From positions 1 through 53,153 of the forward strand of contig NZ_JACJTV010000037.1 in the NCBI RefSeq assembly GCF_014698845.1: DNA of 53,153 bases. Direction: 5' to 3'. This DNA is from Coleofasciculus sp. FACHB-1120 (GTDB taxonomy: Bacteria; Cyanobacteriota; Cyanobacteriia; Cyanobacteriales; FACHB-T130). Below the pieces are notes generated by a model, which saw only the letters and a list, made by a program, of their open reading frames with translations, searched no databases and was not told the DNA's origin. Below are positions 1 to 7,997 of the stretch, one piece after another. Each line of letters opens with the position of its first letter. The first letter of the stretch is position 1. A program made the position numbers and the translations under genes.

Positions 1-87
1 CTCGCTCACTTCACTCTTGTTGAGTCCATCTAACTCGATTGCTTGGATGACCTTCCGGCGTAAGTCATAACTGTAAGCTTTTGCCAT
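1..87 (-). CDS. IS630 family transposase, N-terminal fragment (runs off the window)
   Basis: Twenty-nine codons are visible from an ATG at 85-87 to the window edge without a stop. The peptide begins MAKAYSYDLRRKVIQAIE and continues into a Ser/Glu-rich helix, the usual opening of the helix-turn-helix DNA-binding part of IS630-type transposases in cyanobacteria. The DDE catalytic region is outside the window, so whether the gene is intact cannot be judged. Identification rests on the N-terminal pattern alone. Confidence 0.7.
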   Translation of the reverse strand, partial: MAKAYSYDLRRKVIQAIELDGLNKSEVSE

Positions 88-149
88 CACAGAGTTTCCA
101 GTCACTTCTATCACCACTCTACGTCCTAACTGAACTGGCGACAGCTATA
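1..149 (-). mobile_element. IS630-type insertion sequence, partial (cut by window edge)
   Basis: The minus strand from 87 down to 1 encodes the start of a transposase, and the 60 bases upstream of its start codon look like the element's left end. On the minus strand this end reads TAGCTGTCGCCAGTTCAG from about 148, next to a TA dinucleotide; IS630/Tc1 elements insert at TA. The exact boundary is inferred, because the other terminal repeat lies outside the window. Confidence 0.55.
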
Positions 150-215
150 ACTACTTGGACTCAGTTGAATGCTTTCTCTATCACTTCGGTGTAGCAAAGT
201 GTTGGACTGCTAATA

Positions 216-791
216 CTACCTCGGCGATTTACGCCAACCATTTGCTATCGCCTCTGCCTCTGTGCAAAACCACTTCTCCCCACTTGCTGGCTCAATTCGT
301 GTTGACTCATAATCCTCACCCCCCAGAACGTGGTAAATCTTGTTTCCCGTTCCAACGGAAATGTTTCCTTTAATATTGCATCTTGGTTTTGTAACAGATG
401 TAACAAATGTATTTGGAGATGAAGAACGGCTACCACTATATTCCGGAGAACGGCTGTCGCTAAGTTTCATTGCCACAATCGCAATAAGACCTACTATAGC
501 AATGCGAATAACCTTTTGCAGTCCGTGTTTTGTCGCGTTTCGCTTATTCTTATCACGAAAAGATTGAGGTGCAATCCCTTCAATTGACGCATTGGAGGCA
601 CGAACTTTTCCATTTGCCTCAGTTGTTAACTCGTAAAAAATTGTATCCCCTACTTTTGGGCGGCGGCTTGCCCCTTTGAGCGCACTGATATGAAGAAAAA
701 CTTCTTTACCTGCATCACTAGGTTGTATAAAGCCGAAACCCCGATCGTCCTTCCATGTTTTCAGTTGACCCTTATGCGGAACAGGTTTCAT
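216..791 (-). CDS. Cold-shock domain protein with one membrane segment and C-terminal sunset domain
   Basis: 191 aa. Residues about 6-70 form a cold-shock OB-fold with both nucleic-acid-binding motifs visible, DDRGFGFI (RNP1-like) and VFLHISAL (RNP2-like). A hydrophobic helix at about 93-110 (IRIAIVGLIAIVAM) follows. The last 50 residues match the sunset domain: a CNIKGNIS opening, an IYHVLGG core, EKWFCTEAEA and a final GWR. This domain follows nucleases and cold-shock domains in many bacteria, and its function is not settled. The protein is probably membrane-anchored with the RNA-binding part in the cytoplasm (inference). A GAGG lies just upstream of the ATG. It is a single gene transcribed toward the IS630 fragment. 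A general RNA chaperone role is likely. Confidence 0.8.
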   Translation of the reverse strand: MKPVPHKGQLKTWKDDRGFGFIQPSDAGKEVFLHISALKGASRRPKVGDTIFYELTTEANGKVRASNASIEGIAPQSFRDKNKRNATKHGLQKVIRIAIVGLIAIVAMKLSDSRSPEYSGSRSSSPNTFVTSVTKPRCNIKGNISVGTGNKIYHVLGGEDYESTRIEPASGEKWFCTEAEAIANGWRKSPR

Positions 792-1055
792 AAAAGAGCC
801 TCATTTTATATGCCCATTTCGTAGTGTTCGCACATGAAAACAAAGTGACAATACTAATTTCTCCCATTCATAACTTTACGGTATCTTAACGCCAAAACAC
901 GGACAGATAAAAATTGAAATGCTGCTTCCACTGAGATATTAAGCAACCCAACCAATTATATTGAGTTGCCTGGTTGGATGAGCATTCATTGCTAGCGATC
1001 TCGCTTTGCTTGGGAGGATGCGATCGCTCAGGTTAGCGCAATAATAAGTTGATAT
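792..1055. other. Intergenic region, promoter side of the cold-shock gene
   Basis: AT-rich spacer upstream of the cold-shock gene with one HIP1 palindrome (1020-1027). No ORF, tRNA or clear operator is visible. The cold-shock gene promoter should lie here, but no good -10/-35 pair could be chosen by eye. Confidence 0.5.
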
Positions 1056-1093
1056 AAAAAAACAAGGCAAAAGTTTTAACTTTTGCCTTGTTT
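1056..1093 (-). terminator. Rho-independent terminator of tRNA-Arg
   Basis: Fifteen-base perfect stem AACAAGGCAAAAGTT (1061-1075) pairing with 1078-1092, with almost no loop. On the minus strand it is followed by a run of seven T. It sits directly 3' of the tRNA. Confidence 0.85.
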
Positions 1094-1096
1094 AAC

Positions 1097-1169
1097 GGGC
1101 TAGGAGGGATTCGAACCCCCGACACCGTGGTCCGTAGCCACGTGCTCTAGTCCACTGAGCTACAAGCCC
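1097..1169 (-). tRNA. tRNA-Arg (anticodon ACG)
   Basis: 73 nt cloverleaf on the minus strand. The acceptor arm GGGCTTG pairs with the 3' end ...TAGCCC, the anticodon stem CGTGG/CCACG encloses loop CTACGGA, and the T arm contains GGTTCGAATCC. The anticodon ACG reads CGU and, after A-to-I editing, CGC and CGA. CCA is not encoded. A TATTAT hexamer (plus-strand 1183-1188) could be its -10 box and lies only 16 nt from the moaC start, so the two divergent genes share a very short control region. Confidence 0.96.
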
Positions 1170-1203
1170 TTGCCAGAAACTTATAATAGCATAGCCTAAC
1201 CGT

Positions 1204-1713
1204 ATGACGCAAAATTTTTCTCAAAATCAACCGCTCACTCATCTGGATGCCCACGGTGAGGCTCAGATGGTAGATGTTTCCGGCAAAGAACAAACTCGAC
1301 GCCATGCTGTTGCTGCGGCACAAGTGCGGATGTTGCTAGAGACATTTGAGGCGATTCAGGCGGGGAACGCGCCGAAAGGAGATGTACTGGGAACTGCGAG
1401 ATTGGCTGGGATTATGGCAGCAAAGCAGACTTCTGAGCTAATTCCCCTGTGTCATCCCTTGCCAATTCATAAAGTAGAAGTTCATATCGTGCCTGACGCC
1501 CAGTTGCCGGGATATCAGATTCAAGCGGAAGTCGTCACCAAGGCGGAAACTGGCGTGGAAATGGAAGCGCTAACAGCCGTTTCTGTCGCTGCACTTACCC
1601 TCTACGACATGGCGAAAGCGTTGGAAAAAGGGATGGTGATTGAATCGATTCGCTTGGTGAGTAAGACGGGTGGCAAGTCGGGAGATTACCTGCGCCAGGG
1701 ACAGGGCAGTTAG
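1204..1713 (+). CDS. moaC: Cyclic pyranopterin monophosphate synthase MoaC
   Basis: 169 aa, normal for MoaC. It performs the second step of molybdenum cofactor synthesis, turning the MoaA product 3',8-cyclo-GTP into cyclic pyranopterin monophosphate in the cytoplasm. Visible family motifs are [10 protein letters not shown] (about 78-87), [17 protein letters not shown] (about 117-133), the DMAKALEK helix and the C-terminal [10 protein letters not shown], which carries conserved substrate-contacting Lys residues. It starts with ATG, with no strong ribosome site seen. No other moa gene adjoins it; a moaD lies at 38585-38845. It supports Mo enzymes such as nitrate reductase, which fits the nearby nrtS. 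Confidence 0.95.
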   Translation: MTQNFSQNQPLTHLDAHGEAQMVDVSGKEQTRRHAVAAAQVRMLLETFEAIQAGNAPKGDVLGTARLAGIMAAKQTSELIPLCHPLPIHKVEVHIVPDAQLPGYQIQAEVVTKAETGVEMEALTAVSVAALTLYDMAKALEKGMVIESIRLVSKTGGKSGDYLRQGQGS

Positions 1714-1730
1714 CGGCTTAGAATGAATTT

Positions 1731-1750
1731 AGTTGTTAGCGCTAACAACT
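1731..1750. repeat. 20-bp perfect palindrome after moaC
   Basis: AGTTGTTAGCGCTAACAACT is self-complementary. It is followed by AACTCAT heptamer repeats up to the next gene (1747-1775). It may act as a weak transcription barrier or be a dispersed cyanobacterial repeat; there is no T-run. Confidence 0.6.
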
Positions 1751-1781
1751 CATAACTCATAACTTATAATTCATCACTTCC

Positions 1782-2099
1782 ATGCCTCCTCGTTGGCCTC
1801 GAAAACCAGACCGTAATGACCCCGCCTATCGTCGCCTCGACGATAGAATGAATTTTGCCATCCATGTGGCGATTTTTGGTGCCTGTAATTCTGGCTTGTG
1901 GTTTTTCCACAACTTGCAGAATGCTACATGGCCTTGGGCAACCTGGGTGACAGGCGGATGGGCGTTAGTCTTAGCTACCCACGCTCTGTATATCTTTGCA
2001 CTCGCAGATTATTCCGACCCAGTAGCCGAATCTGCAAATACTAGTGCTGGTTTAGGATTCCAGCCCAAAACCAAAGAGAAATCCAAAAAAACTACCTAA
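1782..2099 (+). CDS. Small 2TM-domain membrane protein
   Basis: 105 aa. The first 30 residues are basic and Pro/Arg-rich. Two hydrophobic helices follow: about 26-44 (FAIHVAIFGACNSGLWFF) and about 53-72 (WVTGGWALVLATHALYIFAL). The tail is Lys/Thr-rich. The spacing fits the 2TM domain found in bacterial small membrane proteins and at the N-terminus of some LytTR regulators; its function is unknown. It lies between moaC and the DUF3181 gene on the same strand, with about 70 and 100 nt gaps, so co-transcription is possible but not shown. Confidence 0.7.
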   Translation: MPPRWPRKPDRNDPAYRRLDDRMNFAIHVAIFGACNSGLWFFHNLQNATWPWATWVTGGWALVLATHALYIFALADYSDPVAESANTSAGLGFQPKTKEKSKKTT

Positions 2100-2201
2100 A
2101 GATAGATCGCTGTCTCTTGCTTTTCGTGGATTAAAACTCGGACGGGGATCAATTGCAATGAAAGCATTAGATTCCCTATCCGCATAACCAAAGTAAATCC
2201 T

Positions 2202-2510
2202 ATGGCTAGAACCAACACTTCTGAAGCAATTGAATCCCTCGCCGCCGAAATCGGCGAAAACGTTTACATCGATGTGGCTAAATGGCACCTCTATTTGCAA
2301 GATGCCAAGCTGCATACGGTTGTGGCAGAAAAGTTGTATCCCCTATTGGCTGATAAGTCTCTAGATGAAAATCAGGTGTCGAAAGTCCTGCAAAATATTC
2401 CCGTCAAGTTAGGCGGCGGGAAGCGGGAAGTTCCTCTAGTGGATTTGTTGCCTACGCAGTGTCAGGCAAACCTGATGGAGCTTCTGGAAGAATTCCAGCG
2501 CAACCTATAA
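2202..2510 (+). CDS. DUF3181 family cyanobacterial protein
   Basis: 102 aa, soluble, mostly helical and acidic. The central stretch ENVYIDVAKWHLYLQDAKLH and the end VDLLPTQCQANLMELLEEF match DUF3181, a family nearly confined to cyanobacteria with no assigned function. No enzyme motif is visible. It is followed by a 26-bp palindrome. Confidence 0.8.
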   Translation: MARTNTSEAIESLAAEIGENVYIDVAKWHLYLQDAKLHTVVAEKLYPLLADKSLDENQVSKVLQNIPVKLGGGKREVPLVDLLPTQCQANLMELLEEFQRNL

Positions 2511-2528
2511 ACAAGCTGTAGCTTTTCC

Positions 2529-2554
2529 CTTCCCCTTCCCTAGGGAAGGGGAAG
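2529..2554. repeat. 26-bp perfect palindrome after the DUF3181 gene
   Basis: The arm CTTCCCCTTCCCT and its exact complement meet without a loop. It lies between convergent genes, so it may end transcription from both sides, but neither side shows a T-run. Of the same GGGGA-rich class as the hairpins at 5539-5591. Confidence 0.6.
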
Positions 2555-2605
2555 AGGATTACGTCTGCCCGATCCGAAACCGGTTGGCAAGAGTTAGTTG
2601 CATTA

Positions 2606-2866
2606 CTAAAAATGTTTAGTTTGATACGCAGAAGTTTTGATTAACTTGCGACGATAAGCGTATTGACCGTAAACACTAACCAGATAAGGCATTAGGTAGG
2701 TTAGTAATACAGAAATCCAACGATCGCGCGTCATTCCGCCTCGGAAAAAGGCAACCCCATGATTGATCAAAAACAAAAGAGTCCCGACAAATAGAGCCGT
2801 TTTCAATCCGGTCGGGATAAACTCTTTGTCAAATAAGCTGACAAGATATGCTTTAAGTGTCTTCAT
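2606..2866 (-). CDS. nrtS: NrtS-type nitrate/nitrite transporter
   Basis: 86 aa from the ATG at 2864-2866; a longer form starting at an in-frame TTG (2873-2875) is less likely. Two hydrophobic helices are visible: about 21-36 (LKTALFVGTLLFLINHG) and about 51-68 (ISVLLTYLMPYLVSVYG). The INHG, FFRGGMTRDRW and LLTYLMPYLVS motifs match NrtS, a very small transporter described in cyanobacteria that moves nitrate and nitrite without an ABC system. It stands alone, with murJ downstream on the same strand. Identification is from motif resemblance. Confidence 0.75.
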   Translation of the reverse strand: MKTLKAYLVSLFDKEFIPTGLKTALFVGTLLFLINHGVAFFRGGMTRDRWISVLLTYLMPYLVSVYGQYAYRRKLIKTSAYQTKHF

Positions 2867-3004
2867 GATGATCAAGGGTTGCGATCGCTAAGCTAGATGA
2901 GCCAATCCTCAATACTCATCTGGGCTTACTGTTAGATATCACACCTTCCTCTTCAGGTTTGGTATTGTTTCATACACCTGATTGAGCTGGTTCAAGTGCG
3001 ATCG

Positions 3005-4621
3005 CTACCTCGCAAAGCGTTGGCGAATCCGCGACACAAAAATATCGACTTCTGGCAAATTTAGCCGCGTCGCCAACAAAGCATAAACGCCTAAGCCGAC
3101 TAACCCAGCGACACTAAGTTGCAACAACTGCACCAGCAACCCATTCGCATTCCAGACTTGTTGAAAACCTGTACTGACACCCCAACTCGCTAAACCAGCC
3201 ACAAAGCTAGCACCTGTCAAACCCAAAATTGGCAAACTCCACTCTTGCCAAGGCAAGCCGTTAAGCTTGCGATTCAAAATCCAAACGAGTGCCACGACTG
3301 AAATGGTATTCACCGTCACTGTGGCTAAAATCAAACCGGGTGCGCCAAAACGTTGAACAAGAATAAAATCTAGCAGAGCATTCAAGAAGATATTCACGAT
3401 ACTGATGCGAAAGGGCGTCTCTCCATCGCCCAAGGCATAAAATACCCGCACCAGTACATCGCGCCCCAAGTAGACAAACATCCCAATCCCATAAGCAATT
3501 AGCAATGAAGCCACCAACTCAGATGCCCCAGACTTAAAGGCTCCGCGTTGATAGATTACTTGGACGATGGGGACTGCTAGCGTTATCATCAGGGCACTCA
3601 AAGGCAACATGGTAATCGCAGTCAGGAGTAATCCTTGACGAATTCGTTGCTTGAGTTCGGGCCAATTTTCAGGGGCAGAGAGTCGCGAAAAAACCGGCAG
3701 CAGGGGGACTAAAATTACATTCGAGATAATTCCTAGGGGCGTTTGAACTAGAAGCCCCGCATAGGTCATGGCAGCCGCGGCTGTGGGGATATACGAGGCG
3801 AAAAATAAATCGGTGTAGAGGTTAATTTGCAGCATCCCAGAGGAAAGCGTCGCCGGTCCCATTACCTTCAGGACATCCTTGACTCCTGGCTGATGCCAGT
3901 CAAACCGCAAGCGTAACTTACCCAAGCCAGCCCGCCATTGGGCAACGAGTTGGACTAGCCACTGCAACACGGCACCGGCAAGGCTTCCCCCCGCCAAAAC
4001 CAGCCCCCCCAGTTGGGCGTATTGGGGTAGGTTGATTTGGTTGCCGAGTTGTAGCGCCAAGATTGCCAGCCCGCCAATTACGGTAATGCTGGAGAATAAG
4101 GGACTAACCGAGGGTAGCCAGTACATATCCGCCGCATTGAGGGTGCCAAAGCCAATCCCAATCAGCCCAGCCATCAGTGCCATCGGAGCCATGATCTGTA
4201 ACTGCTGGATCGCGATCGCTCTTACTTCCATTCCTTGCGGCGTCTCGCTTAAACCGGGTGCTACCAGGTTAATAAAAACACCCGCAAACAGGATTAAGAC
4301 GATCGTGACGAGTAGCAGTATTCCGCCTACCATCGTTGTAATCGTCTCCACTAAAGGCGCGGCTTCCGATTTGTCGCGCTGCTTGGCTAAAACGCTGACA
4401 ATCGCACTGTGAAAAGGGCCATTGATGCCGCCCAGTAAGATCAGCAAAAAGCCAGGAATCACATAAGCGTAGTTGTAGGCATCGGCAACGACACCCACGC
4501 CAAAAGCGGCGGCGATCGCTTGTTGACGCACCAACCCAAAAATTTTACTAATCAGCGTAGCAATTGCCACAATTCCGGCAATGCTAGCGAGTGTCCGAGC
4601 GGTTTTCTGCTTTTCAGTCAC
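3005..4621 (-). CDS. murJ: Lipid II flippase MurJ (MviN family)
   Basis: 538 aa from a GTG start; polytopic with about 14 membrane segments, as expected. MurJ flips the peptidoglycan precursor lipid II across the inner membrane. The N-terminus SIAGIVAIATLISKIFGLVRQ is the family signature, with Arg in the first helix pair; an AFGVGVVADAYNYAY stretch follows, and later ALGDGETPFRISIVNIFLNA. It is a single gene, divergent from sfsA with about 120 nt between. Nothing appears truncated. Confidence 0.93.
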   Translation of the reverse strand: MTEKQKTARTLASIAGIVAIATLISKIFGLVRQQAIAAAFGVGVVADAYNYAYVIPGFLLILLGGINGPFHSAIVSVLAKQRDKSEAAPLVETITTMVGGILLLVTIVLILFAGVFINLVAPGLSETPQGMEVRAIAIQQLQIMAPMALMAGLIGIGFGTLNAADMYWLPSVSPLFSSITVIGGLAILALQLGNQINLPQYAQLGGLVLAGGSLAGAVLQWLVQLVAQWRAGLGKLRLRFDWHQPGVKDVLKVMGPATLSSGMLQINLYTDLFFASYIPTAAAAMTYAGLLVQTPLGIISNVILVPLLPVFSRLSAPENWPELKQRIRQGLLLTAITMLPLSALMITLAVPIVQVIYQRGAFKSGASELVASLLIAYGIGMFVYLGRDVLVRVFYALGDGETPFRISIVNIFLNALLDFILVQRFGAPGLILATVTVNTISVVALVWILNRKLNGLPWQEWSLPILGLTGASFVAGLASWGVSTGFQQVWNANGLLVQLLQLSVAGLVGLGVYALLATRLNLPEVDIFVSRIRQRFAR

Positions 4622-4742
4622 GAACGGTTAACAATCCCTCAATTGGCTCATCTTATTTAAACGCAAAGGTTAACCCCAAGGTACGCCAAGTTAAAATCTC
4701 CTTTGCGCTCCTTTACGATTTCCCTGGCTTACCAAAAATACT

Positions 4743-5504
4743 ATGGATTGGCTCTACCGCTACCCGACTCTCTCCTCCGGAATTTTGCTCAAACGCTACA
4801 AGCGTTTCTTTGCCGATATTGAACTTGCGTCCGGGGAGGTTATTACCGCCCATTGTCCAAATACCGGCCCAATGACTGGGGTTTCAACGCCCGGTAGTCC
4901 CGTGCAGGTGTCGTATAGCGACAATCCCAAGCGGAAATTGCCCTATACCTGGGAAATGATTCAAGTTTACGATACCGAACCGACTTGGGTGGGAGTGAAT
5001 ACCGCTTTGCCTAATCGGGTCGTTAAGTTAGCACTAGAAAAGTTCCTGTTCCCAACATTGGGCAATTACAGCCAAGTTCGTTTTGAGGTGCCCTATGGAG
5101 TAGAAAAAAATAGCCGGGTAGATTTTTTACTGACTGGTAATGACTCCGATTTACCCATTTATTTGGAAGTCAAAAGCACGACTTGGGCGCAAGGGAAACT
5201 GGTGCTATTTCCCGATACAGTCACGACACGAGGACAAAAGCATCTGCGGGAACTGACCGCGTTAATTCCTCAGATGCGGGCGGTAATGCTTTATTTTGTG
5301 AATCGCGGTGACTGTACTCATTTTGCGCCTGGAGACACTACCGATCCACTGTATGGAAAATTATTGCGCGATGCGATCGCCCAAGGGGTGGAAGTATTAC
5401 CCTGTCGCTTTGAAGTTACCCCAGAAGGAATTCGCTACTTGGGTTTAGCCGATTTTCTGCCTTCAATGCCCGCAGAGACAACTTGCCTATCTTTGGCAGA
5501 ATAG
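4743..5504 (+). CDS. sfsA: DNA/RNA nuclease SfsA
   Basis: 253 aa, usual length. The N-terminal OB-like part includes KRYKRFFADIELASGE and the conserved HCPNTGPMTG. The C-terminal restriction-endonuclease-like fold shows RVDFLL, then IYLEVKSTTW (the E-x-K catalytic motif) and FPDTVTTRGQKHLREL. SfsA was first named as a regulator of sugar fermentation genes and is now regarded as a nuclease of the PD-(D/E)XK type. It starts at the ATG. Two tandem hairpins follow (5539-5591). Confidence 0.92.
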   Translation: MDWLYRYPTLSSGILLKRYKRFFADIELASGEVITAHCPNTGPMTGVSTPGSPVQVSYSDNPKRKLPYTWEMIQVYDTEPTWVGVNTALPNRVVKLALEKFLFPTLGNYSQVRFEVPYGVEKNSRVDFLLTGNDSDLPIYLEVKSTTWAQGKLVLFPDTVTTRGQKHLRELTALIPQMRAVMLYFVNRGDCTHFAPGDTTDPLYGKLLRDAIAQGVEVLPCRFEVTPEGIRYLGLADFLPSMPAETTCLSLAE

Positions 5505-5538
5505 CGATGCCTAAACAGTGGAACCTCACCCCTAACCT

Positions 5539-5591
5539 CTCTCCGTGAACGGAGAGGGGAATATGGAACCCTTCCCCGTGAACGGGGAGGG
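5539..5591. repeat. Two tandem hairpins with shared GTGAAC loops
   Basis: CTCTCCGTGAACGGAGAG (5539-5556) is followed by CCCCGTGAACGGGG (5574-5587). Both have a TGAA loop closed by G-C pairs. This is a dispersed-repeat type common in cyanobacterial intergenic DNA; there is no T-run. Confidence 0.6.
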
Positions 5592-5682
5592 GCAGGGACA
5601 GGGTTAAAAAACGGAAAGGTAGCCCAAATGCAAAGCGATAGGTATCTTGAAAAATAGCTAACTTCGATTGAGTAAAGGCAAA

Positions 5683-6603
5683 TTGGAGCTAAAAAACGTC
5701 ATTATTGCACACAAGGCGGGAGATCCCCTCAGCCGTAGCTGGGCAGAAAAGTGCGCCAAACAACTGGAAAAACGCAATTGCCACGTACTGATGGGGCCAA
5801 GTGGGGCAAAGGATAACCCCTACCCAGTGTTTTTGGCTTCTGCAATGCATCCCATCGACGTGGCGATAGTATTGGGCGGCGATGGTACGGCTTTGGCTGC
5901 GGCGCGGCATCTATCTCCAGAGAAAATCCCGATTTTGGCGGTAAATGTGGGGGGACACCTGGGATTTTTAACCCAGCCGTTTGAGGATTTTCAAGATACG
6001 GAGCAACTTTGGGACAGACTTAGTGAATATCGCTATGCAATCGAGCGGCGGATGATGTTGCAGGCGGCGTTATTTGAGGGAAATCGCACGAATTTAGAAC
6101 CTGTGAGCGATCGCTACCTTGCACTCAATGAAATGTGCATCAAACCTGCCTCTGCCGACCGCATGATTACCTCGATATTAGAAATGGAAATTGATGGCGA
6201 GGTGGTCGATCAATATCAGGGAGATGGACTGATTGTTTCTACTCCCACTGGCTCCACTTGCTACACCATCTCTGCCAATGGCCCGATTGTCCACTCTGGC
6301 ATGGAAGCGATTACCGTTACGCCCATCTGCCCGCTAAGTCTGGCGAGTCGCCCAATTGTCATCCCTTCTGGTTCTGTCGTCAGCGTTTGGCCTTTGGCTG
6401 ACTACGAGCTAAACACTAAACTATGGATGGATGGCGTCTTGGCAACTGCCATTTGGCCCGGACAGCGCGTTGATATTCGCATGGCAAATTGTCTTGCTAA
6501 GTTCATTATTTTGCGGGAAAACTATTCTTATTACCAGACCCTCCGCGAAAAGTTGCAATGGGCAGGAGCCAGAATTCGGTACAGTAATAATCACCGGAAT
6601 TAG
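5683..6603 (+). CDS. nadK: NAD kinase
   Basis: 306 aa from the TTG at 5683. A longer reading from TTG 5668 exists, but the family N-terminus MELKNVIIAHKAGDP and an AAAGG box just upstream favour 5683. The enzyme phosphorylates NAD to NADP in the cytoplasm. Key motifs are VLGGDGTALAAARH (GGDG catalytic), NVGGHLGFL, and the NAD-binding GDGLIVSTPTGSTCYT. It is of the second cyanobacterial NAD kinase type, with the KAGDP opening. It is followed 88 nt later by a Ser/Thr kinase on the same strand. Confidence 0.92.
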   Translation: MELKNVIIAHKAGDPLSRSWAEKCAKQLEKRNCHVLMGPSGAKDNPYPVFLASAMHPIDVAIVLGGDGTALAAARHLSPEKIPILAVNVGGHLGFLTQPFEDFQDTEQLWDRLSEYRYAIERRMMLQAALFEGNRTNLEPVSDRYLALNEMCIKPASADRMITSILEMEIDGEVVDQYQGDGLIVSTPTGSTCYTISANGPIVHSGMEAITVTPICPLSLASRPIVIPSGSVVSVWPLADYELNTKLWMDGVLATAIWPGQRVDIRMANCLAKFIILRENYSYYQTLREKLQWAGARIRYSNNHRN

Positions 6604-6690
6604 GAGCAGTAAGCAGTTACGAAAATTCAGCGCCAGCTTTCTCAGGAGCTTTGTGCCAGAATTAACCCAATCGTTTTAAATTTGTGAGCA

Positions 6691-7794
6691 ATGGCTTGGG
6701 CGGCTGGACATTCGTTACAGAACGGCAAGTACACTATCGAGAAAGTGCTTGGAGGGGGTCGCTTTGGTATTACCTATCTCGCTAATGCCAAAGGTGAAAG
6801 GGTTGTCATAAAAACCCTGGGTGATGCTCTGCTGAATAACTCGGACTTTAACAGGTTTCAGCAAAACTTTGTTAAAGAAGCATTCAAACTGGCTAAATGC
6901 CAACATCCTCATATTGTGCGGATGCTTGAGGAACCGTTTCTAGAACAGGAGCCATCCCAAAACAAAGAACTGTGGTGTATTGCGATGGAGTATGTTGCTG
7001 GAATTGATCTAGCCCATCGACAAAGCGCTATTTTATCAATTGAAGAAGCTCGCTGTTATATTCAGCAGATTGGTGAAGCTTTAATGGTGGTGCATCAGAA
7101 GCAGATGGTGCATCGGGATGTGAAACCAGCCAATATTATGATTAGGTCGGGTAAGAGTGAGGCTGTTTTAATTGATTTTGGGTTAGCGCGGGATTTTGAC
7201 CGCAAGTTGAGTGCAAGCGTTCTTGATACGGAGGCTGAACCAAATTTTGCTGCGCCTGAACTTTATTCCCGAACTGCTGAATTAGGAGCTTATACCGATA
7301 TTTATTCCCTAGCCGCAACGCTATACAACTTATTAACAGGACAACTGCCCACCAGTGCAAAGGAGCGTCAGCTTAACAATACTCCTTTGAAGCCACCAAA
7401 AGAAATCAATCCTCAGATAAGTGATAAAGTAAATCGCGCTATTCTTCGGGGAATGGAACTAGATGCTAAAGAGCGCCCTAAGTCAGTAGAGGAATGGCTG
7501 GACGATTTGGGATGGAAGCGTGAGGCGACTGGTATCCCTAATTCGCAGATTGAAGCGGAATCAGATAGACAGACACGATTAGCAGAGCAACAAGTTAAGT
7601 TAGGAGTCGCAAATTTGTGGATAGCAGTGGTGATTGGGGTAGTATCAATTTTGGTGGGGGTGTTGTTAACAGTATATGGCGATCAATTGAAATCTATTTT
7701 CGTCAATCCTTCCTCGCCACCCTCTTCAGAACCATCGCCAGCTACCACTTCAAAAACACAAAGTTCGCCTATTAAATCGCTGCCAAAAAACTAG
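6691..7794 (+). CDS. Ser/Thr protein kinase (Hanks type) with one C-terminal membrane helix
   Basis: 367 aa. Kinase domain at about 14-272: glycine loop GGGRFG (21-26), VVIK with Lys41, HRDVKPAN (141-148) with catalytic Asp143 and Lys145, DFG (162-164), APE (188-190). All catalytic residues are present, so it should be active. A single membrane helix at about 309-329 (LWIAVVIGVVSILVGVLLT) is followed by a short Ser/Pro/Thr-rich tail (330-367) without a folded sensor domain. It is the first of four kinases between 6691 and 14782. Targets are unknown. No cognate phosphatase gene adjoins it. Confidence 0.93.
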   Translation: MAWAAGHSLQNGKYTIEKVLGGGRFGITYLANAKGERVVIKTLGDALLNNSDFNRFQQNFVKEAFKLAKCQHPHIVRMLEEPFLEQEPSQNKELWCIAMEYVAGIDLAHRQSAILSIEEARCYIQQIGEALMVVHQKQMVHRDVKPANIMIRSGKSEAVLIDFGLARDFDRKLSASVLDTEAEPNFAAPELYSRTAELGAYTDIYSLAATLYNLLTGQLPTSAKERQLNNTPLKPPKEINPQISDKVNRAILRGMELDAKERPKSVEEWLDDLGWKREATGIPNSQIEAESDRQTRLAEQQVKLGVANLWIAVVIGVVSILVGVLLTVYGDQLKSIFVNPSSPPSSEPSPATTSKTQSSPIKSLPKN

Positions 7795-7847
7795 GGGTAT
7801 TGCATTTCTATGCCCCAGATATATTCCACCAATAATTCGTGAAGGCG

Positions 7848-7880
7848 AGATACCCGACTTCTTAAAGAAGTCGGGTATCT
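7848..7880. repeat. 16-bp inverted repeat (agatacccgacttctt) between kinases
   Basis: Perfect arms 7848-7863 and 7865-7880 around one base. There is no T-run on either side. A degenerate copy (agaaagtcgggttctggtatct) lies at about 12701-12725, also between kinase genes. This looks like a dispersed intergenic repeat rather than a terminator. Confidence 0.65.
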
Positions 7881-7997
7881 GAACCACTGGCATCTCACAA
7901 CTAGGGTAATTTTCCTGGCACTTAACATCGTTAACTGAGATGTAATGGACTAAAAAGCCTGTGTAAAAATGAATGTAGTCCTAGAGAAATTTTAATT

